From Hyphomicrobiales bacterium (GTDB lineage: Bacteria > Pseudomonadota > Alphaproteobacteria > Rhizobiales > Xanthobacteraceae), in contig JAJPKK010000021.1 in NCBI GenBank assembly GCA_021323775.1, forward strand, positions 1 through 46,646: a stretch of DNA of 46,646 nucleotides, read 5' to 3'. The notes under the pieces were generated by a model. It was not told the DNA's origin. It worked only from the letters and a program-made list of their open reading frames with translations, and searched no databases. The translations under genes were made by a program, and so were the position numbers. Position 1 is the first letter of the stretch; every line of letters starts with the position of its first letter. Shown one piece after another: positions 42,622 through 46,646 of the stretch.

Positions 42622-43668
42622 TCACTCGGCGGCAGATGCAGTGGGTGGCGCGGACGCGGCGGTAAGACAGGCGGCGATGCCGCCGCGCAATTGCTCGGCA
42701 TCAAGGTGGCGTCCGATGAAAACGATTTGGCTGACCCGCGGCTCGGTGTCGTTCCAGGCACGCCCGGGTCGCCCGTCCAAGGTCATGTGCACGCCATGCA
42801 GAACGAAGCGGCGGCGCTCGCCTTCGAGGTCGACGATGCCTTTGAGACGCAACAAGTCGCGGCCTTTCGATTGCACCAGCGCGTATAGCCAGCGGTTGAA
42901 GGCGACCGGGTCAAGCGAACCAGCTTGCCGCACGGCCACGCAGGTGATGTCCTGGTCGTGCTCGTGGTCGTGTTCATCAAGCAGATTCGGGTCGATTTGC
43001 AGCACGTTCTTCAGGTCGAACGCGCCGACATCGAGCACGGCGACCAGAGGGATGTCGCAATTGCGCGTGTAATGGATGCTGGCGAGGCAATTTAAGCGTC
43101 GGAGCTCGTTTTTCAGCACTTCGAGCGCCGGTGCTGGTTCCAGATCAGTTTTGTTGAGCAGTAGGACATCGGCAAAGGCGATCTGTTCGCGCGCCTCGTC
43201 GTGTTCGAGCTGCAAGGGCAGATGCCGCGCGTCGACCACGGTGACGATCGCATCGAGCGCATAGTGCGACCGTAGTGTCTCGTCGAGAACGAAGGATTGG
43301 ATGACCGGCGCCGGGTCGGCGAGGCCACTGGTTTCAATGATCATGCGGTCAAAGCCACGGCCGCTGAAGGTGAGATCAGCGAGCGCGTTGATAAGATCGC
43401 CGCGCACAGTGCAGCAGATGCAGCCGTTGTTGAGTTCCACGATGGTTTCCGGCGTGGAAGTGACCAGCTGGCCGTCGACTCCGACGTCGCCGAATTCGTT
43501 GATGATGACGGCGATCCGTTCGTCTGCGCGTTCGGCCAGCATGCGGTTCAACAAGGTTGTCTTGCCGGCTCCGAGAAAGCCCGTCAGCACTGTGACCGGA
43601 ATCCTAGCTGTTGCGTGGCTTGTCGAGGCGCCGAGCGCTGTCTTTGCGCGTGACCCTGGGGTTGGCAT
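42622..43668 (-). CDS. CobW/COG0523-family metal-chaperone GTPase
   Basis: 348 aa. Walker [10 protein letters not shown] (30-38), the metal-binding CxCC as GCICCTV (C83, C85, C86), an NEFG switch, NKTD guanine motif, a His/Asp-rich [10 protein letters not shown] loop (about 230), and a C-terminal CobW_C domain. COG0523 proteins hand metals such as Zn or Co to enzymes. Being the first gene of a cobalt-type nitrile hydratase operon, it is likely to supply cobalt to the alpha subunit. The ribosome site is weak. Confidence 0.92.
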   Translation of the reverse strand: MPTPGSRAKTALGASTSHATARIPVTVLTGFLGAGKTTLLNRMLAERADERIAVIINEFGDVGVDGQLVTSTPETIVELNNGCICCTVRGDLINALADLTFSGRGFDRMIIETSGLADPAPVIQSFVLDETLRSHYALDAIVTVVDARHLPLQLEHDEAREQIAFADVLLLNKTDLEPAPALEVLKNELRRLNCLASIHYTRNCDIPLVAVLDVGAFDLKNVLQIDPNLLDEHDHEHDQDITCVAVRQAGSLDPVAFNRWLYALVQSKGRDLLRLKGIVDLEGERRRFVLHGVHMTLDGRPGRAWNDTEPRVSQIVFIGRHLDAEQLRGGIAACLTAASAPPTASAAE

Positions 43669-44133
43669 TGGCCATTTCCGTCAGGAGAGCGACACTTTCG
43701 ATCGCTCTCACAACATTGGCCCGGCCCCTTCATTGCAACGCAACATCCTCGCGGCGACAAGATGAGCGCTGAGGCATTTCCGGACAAACAGAACGGCAAT
43801 TTCGGCCAAACTTGCTCGCGGCCGGACGGATCGAGCCAGGTAGGATAAACCAGCTTGAGGCACGCAAGAAAGAACTGGAGCAGTTCCTGGCCACTGCGAC
43901 CTGCCCCCGCCGCTTCTCCATCCTGAGATGGCGACTTTCTATCGAGAACAAGTGGCGGCCCTGCACGTGGTGCTCGGAAAAGCTGCGGAAGCGGATCGAG
44001 TAGAAGCGGCGGAGCGCCTTCGATCGCTCGTGAGCAAGATTGCGGCCGAACCACCGGCACACCAGCTTGCCAAAACCCATCGGCCTCCCGGGTTCAACTG
44101 CCGATGTTGCTGAAATAGCAGAGCAAGTAAAGC
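43669..44133. other. Region upstream of the nitrile hydratase operon
   Basis: 465 bases without an intact gene. It must contain the promoter of the minus-strand operon near 43690-43760 and holds the recombinase remnant. No operator was identified. Confidence 0.5.
43839..44060 (+). pseudogene. Frameshifted serine-recombinase C-terminal remnant
   Basis: Frame one reads INQLEARKKELEQFLATAT up to about 43905. A second frame then continues LLHPEMATFYREQVAALHVV, LGKAAEADRVEAAERLRSLV and SKI to about 44050. Together they match the coiled-coil C-terminal end of large serine recombinases carried by rhizobial mobile elements. The switch of frame around 43905-43915 and the absence of catalytic and DNA-binding parts mark it as a decayed fragment. 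Confidence 0.6.
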
Positions 44134-44210
<77 letters not shown>

Positions 44211-44339
44211 AAAAAAGCCGGCGCAGCGATGTTTCCGCGCTGGCGCGTATCTAACAATCGGGACGAAAGTTGTGAAGACCAGTCAGCAGGAAAACTGCCA
44301 TAGTGGCCTCAGTAATGGCAGATCCTAATTAACCATTCA

Positions 44340-45236
44340 ATGGTCCCCAAAGACGCCCCTCGACCTGACATCGCGACGCGCGCCCTCGCCGACCTCCTGC
44401 GCGACATCGTGGCGAACGGCCGCAAGCCGATCGAGACGCCGGATATTTCCGACACTGTCGCGGTGCATGAGCTGCGCAAGGCGTTCAAGCGCTGGCGCGC
44501 CCTCATGCGCCTGATCGCCCCAACGGTCGGAGACGAAGCCGAAGAGATGCGGATCGCGGCGCGCGATCTCGCCCGCGAAATCGCGGCCGCGCGCGACATC
44601 AGGGCGGCGCAGGAGGCGCTTGCGGACCTTGGCGACGACACCCCCGCTCTTACGGCGCGCTCGCGCGCGGCCATCGGGGAACGGCTCGCACAACTTGGCG
44701 CCAGTGCCGAGGCCATAGGCCTGACGCCCGAGCGGAAGGCCCGGATCGGCGAAATGTGGACCCTGGCCGCGGCCGCAGTCGAGCGCTGGCCGCTCCAAAG
44801 CTTCGACCGCGCGGAAGCCGCGCAGCAGCTTGCCGCATCCTACCGACGGGTCTGCGCGGCGATTCCGGAGGATTGGTCAGAAGTCAGCCCCGACGCGCTC
44901 CACCGGCTTCGCCAGCGGGTCGTGGAGCACCGCTACCAGATGGAGCTCGCCGAGCCGCTGTGGCCTAAGCTCATGCGGCTGTGGGTGTCGGAGGCTCAAC
45001 GGCTGCGCGACCGTCTCGGCGCCCACCAGGACCTCGTGATCCTGGAGAGACTGACCCAGCCCAATCAACCGCTCGCTCGCTGGCGCTCGCAACTCGCGCC
45101 CCTGATTGTGGAGCGGCGGGCCGCCCACGTCAAAGGCGCGAACCGCCTTGCCGGGCGTCTGTTCGCCGAGAAATCCAAGGCATTCCGTCAGCGCCTTGCG
45201 TCGTTGTGGGAGCATCGCGCCCACCAGCGGGACTAA
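44340..45236 (+). CDS. CHAD-domain protein
   Basis: 298 aa. An alpha-helical CHAD domain with its conserved basic residues: VHELRKAFKRWRALMRL (near 40), AARDLAREIAAARDIRAAQE, then LHRLRQRVVEHRYQMEL and RLRDRLGAHQDL in the second half. CHAD proteins bind polyphosphate. There is no CYTH triphosphatase domain, unlike many CHAD fusions. It runs opposite to the flanking tRNA and rRNA genes. No ribosome site is evident at this ATG. Confidence 0.88.
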   Translation: MVPKDAPRPDIATRALADLLRDIVANGRKPIETPDISDTVAVHELRKAFKRWRALMRLIAPTVGDEAEEMRIAARDLAREIAAARDIRAAQEALADLGDDTPALTARSRAAIGERLAQLGASAEAIGLTPERKARIGEMWTLAAAAVERWPLQSFDRAEAAQQLAASYRRVCAAIPEDWSEVSPDALHRLRQRVVEHRYQMELAEPLWPKLMRLWVSEAQRLRDRLGAHQDLVILERLTQPNQPLARWRSQLAPLIVERRAAHVKGANRLAGRLFAEKSKAFRQRLASLWEHRAHQRD

Positions 45237-46172
45237 CGGAGCGAATCCATGAAAACCGATCATGATGCCAGCCTGGTCATTCCGGGGCGCCACCGAAGGT
45301 GGCGAGCCCGGAATCCACAGACCTGCCGATGGTTCCGGATTCCGGGCTCACCGCATCCGATCTCGGGTTTGCCCGAGATCGGCGCTAAAAGATGCGCAGA
45401 GCGGCGACTTCCGATATGCGATGGCGAGGCGGAATGACGCCGTAATGATAGCCGGCGCTCTGCGGATGCCCGCAAGGCAGCCGCCGGGCACCGCCGCCTG
45501 CGGTCCTGTGGAGCATTCGATTTCTCCATCAGAATGTGAGTTTCCTCACATCGCACGCAATGCGTTTGTGGTGAAATGACATGGTTCCTCCCCGACTGGC
45601 CCCGGCCGCTGTCCCCATCCCCTAAGGCCGGGGCTCTTTGTCCTTTGTCCTGACGGCGAGGGTTCGATCGTATGGAAAGGCGCAGGGGGAGGCAAAGCGG
45701 CCCGACGCCCCGACTTTGCCCGCACGGTCGAAGAGCGAAAGCGGAGGCCAGGAGAACAGCTTGTCATCGGGCCGGGCCGGCACCGCGGCGGGGCCGACTG
45801 GCTTCGATGGCAGGCGCGCAGGGCCAATCCGTCGGGCGCCCGCACCGGCCGTAAGTCACATGGTTCCCTGTGCCTGTGCTCATGCACGCATGTCCAAAGC
45901 CGACGCGCAATACCGGGACGCGCGGGCGTTAACCCGATTGCAACGAATGAGGACATGTTTCCGTCCTCGCCCGATTCGTTCTCCGTGAACAGACGTGAAC
46001 GAGCGTGAGAATGGCGAGCGCCCGATGCCATCGCCGCTCTGGTGCGGACGGCGATGCGTTCGACAGCGAATTCAGCATTCAGCCGCATCACTATCGGTCT
46101 GAGTTACACCGGCTGAATCCGAGCTGCGCTGGCGCAACCTGTGCCGGCGCAGCGTAGGAAGCCGGCCAGCAA
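45237..46172. other. Gene-poor region between the CHAD gene and 5S rRNA
   Basis: About 940 bases. It begins with palindromic repeats (45279-45382). The part 45590-46090 is open in frames on both strands but shows no recognisable protein, no convincing ribosome site and mirrored low-complexity composition, so no gene is called. The terminator follows at 46173. Confidence 0.5.
45279..45382. repeat. Cluster of palindromic repeats
   Basis: ATTCCGGG...CCCGGAAT (45279-45314) encloses an inner CGCCACC/GGTGGCG stem (45288-45304). A second perfect 11-bp hairpin CCGATCTCGGG/CCCGAGATCGG lies at 45357-45382. The outer arms match the copy at 38360-38395. Confidence 0.8.
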
Positions 46173-46212
46173 CAAATAGCCGCCGGCCCCAGGAGGGGCC
46201 GGCGGCTATTTG
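46173..46212 (-). terminator. Putative rRNA operon terminator
   Basis: A perfect 18-bp stem (46173-46190 with 46195-46212) and a 4-base loop, located 42 bases past the 3' end of 5S rRNA. Read on the minus strand, the 3' arm ends in CTATTTGTTG, only moderately T-rich. Confidence 0.7.
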
Positions 46213-46253
46213 CGATCGAATCATCGTTGAAGAGGAGAAGTCCGTCCTTGGCA

Positions 46254-46371
46254 GGCCTGGCAGCGACCTACTCTTCCAAGTCTTGAGACTTAGTACCATC
46301 GGCGCTGGGGAGATTAACGGCCGAGTTCGGGATGGGATCGGGTTCTAGCTCCCCGCTAAAACCACCAGGCC
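46254..46371 (-). rRNA. rrf: 5S ribosomal RNA
   Basis: About 118 nt. The minus strand begins GCCTGGTGG and contains the diagnostic CCCGATCCCATCCCGAACTC and GATGGTACTAAGTCTCAAGAC segments, ending GGTCGCTGCCAGGCC. The ends pair as the terminal helix. Ends are judged by eye. Confidence 0.95.
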
Positions 46372-46557
46372 GGCGAAGGACAGAGCGGGAAGTCGTGAAT
46401 CAGCGGATGGACGTCAGGACGAAATCCCGCCGCATCTTTGCTGCATCTTTGCTGCGACTTCCGAAGCAAGCTGGTCATTGCACGCCTCACCACTCCGGCA
46501 CTTCTGGCAACTGTCTGATGCCTGAAGCTTGGAATGGGCATTGAGTAATGAGAAACG

Positions 46558-46646
46558 ATCAAGCCGATCGAGCGATTAGTACCGGTAAGCTCAACGCATT
46601 ACTGCGCTTACACACCCGGCCTATCAACGTGGTGGTCTACCACGGC
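46558..46646 (-). rRNA. rrl: 23S ribosomal RNA, 3' end (partial)
   Basis: The last 89 bases of the window on the minus strand read as the 23S 3' terminus (GTGGTAGACCACCACGTTGA, then TTGAGCTTACCGGTACTAAT, closing with CGATCGGCTTGATC). The gene continues beyond the window. The exact 3' end is uncertain by a few bases. Confidence 0.93.

Overview
The window looks like a chromosomal segment of a GC-rich alphaproteobacterium of the Hyphomicrobiales (Rhizobiales), probably near Nitrobacteraceae/Xanthobacteraceae. The clues are the gene order miaB-phoH-ybeY-corC/hlyC-lnt-XRE regulator-metK-trmB, a Fur/Mur-type regulator without the usual zinc cysteines next to an Irr-box-like site, a soluble poly-HAMP hybrid kinase with an HWE kinase, and many GC-rich palindromic intergenic repeats. 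Genus and species cannot be fixed from the sequence alone.

Layout. (1) 0.1-3.9 kb: two exported NHL-repeat beta-propeller proteins and a divergent exported cyclase-family hydrolase. (2) 4.0-9.2 kb: a minus-strand signalling operon made of a soluble hybrid histidine kinase with an array of HAMP domains, a receiver-HWE kinase and a single-domain receiver. (3) 9.2-26 kb: a conserved housekeeping block, nearly all on the minus strand (murJ, trpS, usp, nfu, tsaB-rimI-fur-plsC, miaB-phoH-ybeY-corC-lnt, XRE regulator, metK, trmB). Palindromic repeats fill its intergenic gaps and have also entered the reading frames of lnt, ybeY and corC. (4) 26.3-29.6 kb: a PfkB sugar/nucleoside kinase, an exported metallo-beta-lactamase-fold protein, a two-domain ABM protein and 3-hydroxyanthranilate 3,4-dioxygenase. 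(5) 29.9-38.1 kb: an array of six paralogous exported proteins of unknown function (five close, one divergent), interleaved with a RidA protein, a lectin-like exported protein and an orphan ModA-like binding protein. (6) 38.4-43.7 kb: a dinB fragment, a GlxA-type regulator and a five-gene cobalt-type nitrile hydratase operon (cobW GTPase, DUF1097-like membrane protein, beta, alpha, accessory protein). (7) 43.8-46.6 kb: a frameshifted serine-recombinase remnant, initiator tRNA-Met, a CHAD protein, then 5S and the 3' end of 23S rRNA on the minus strand.

How the genes work together. The core block covers tRNA modification (MiaB, TsaB, TrmB), ribosome quality control (PhoH/YbeY), envelope and lipoprotein assembly (Lnt, PlsC, MurJ), SAM synthesis and metal-responsive regulation. 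The flanking accessory regions are dominated by exported proteins and small-molecule catabolism. The most interesting signals are the in-frame repeat insertions, the exported paralog array, and the nitrile hydratase operon headed by a CobW GTPase with an unassigned membrane protein. All functional calls come from reading motifs by eye; no database search was possible.
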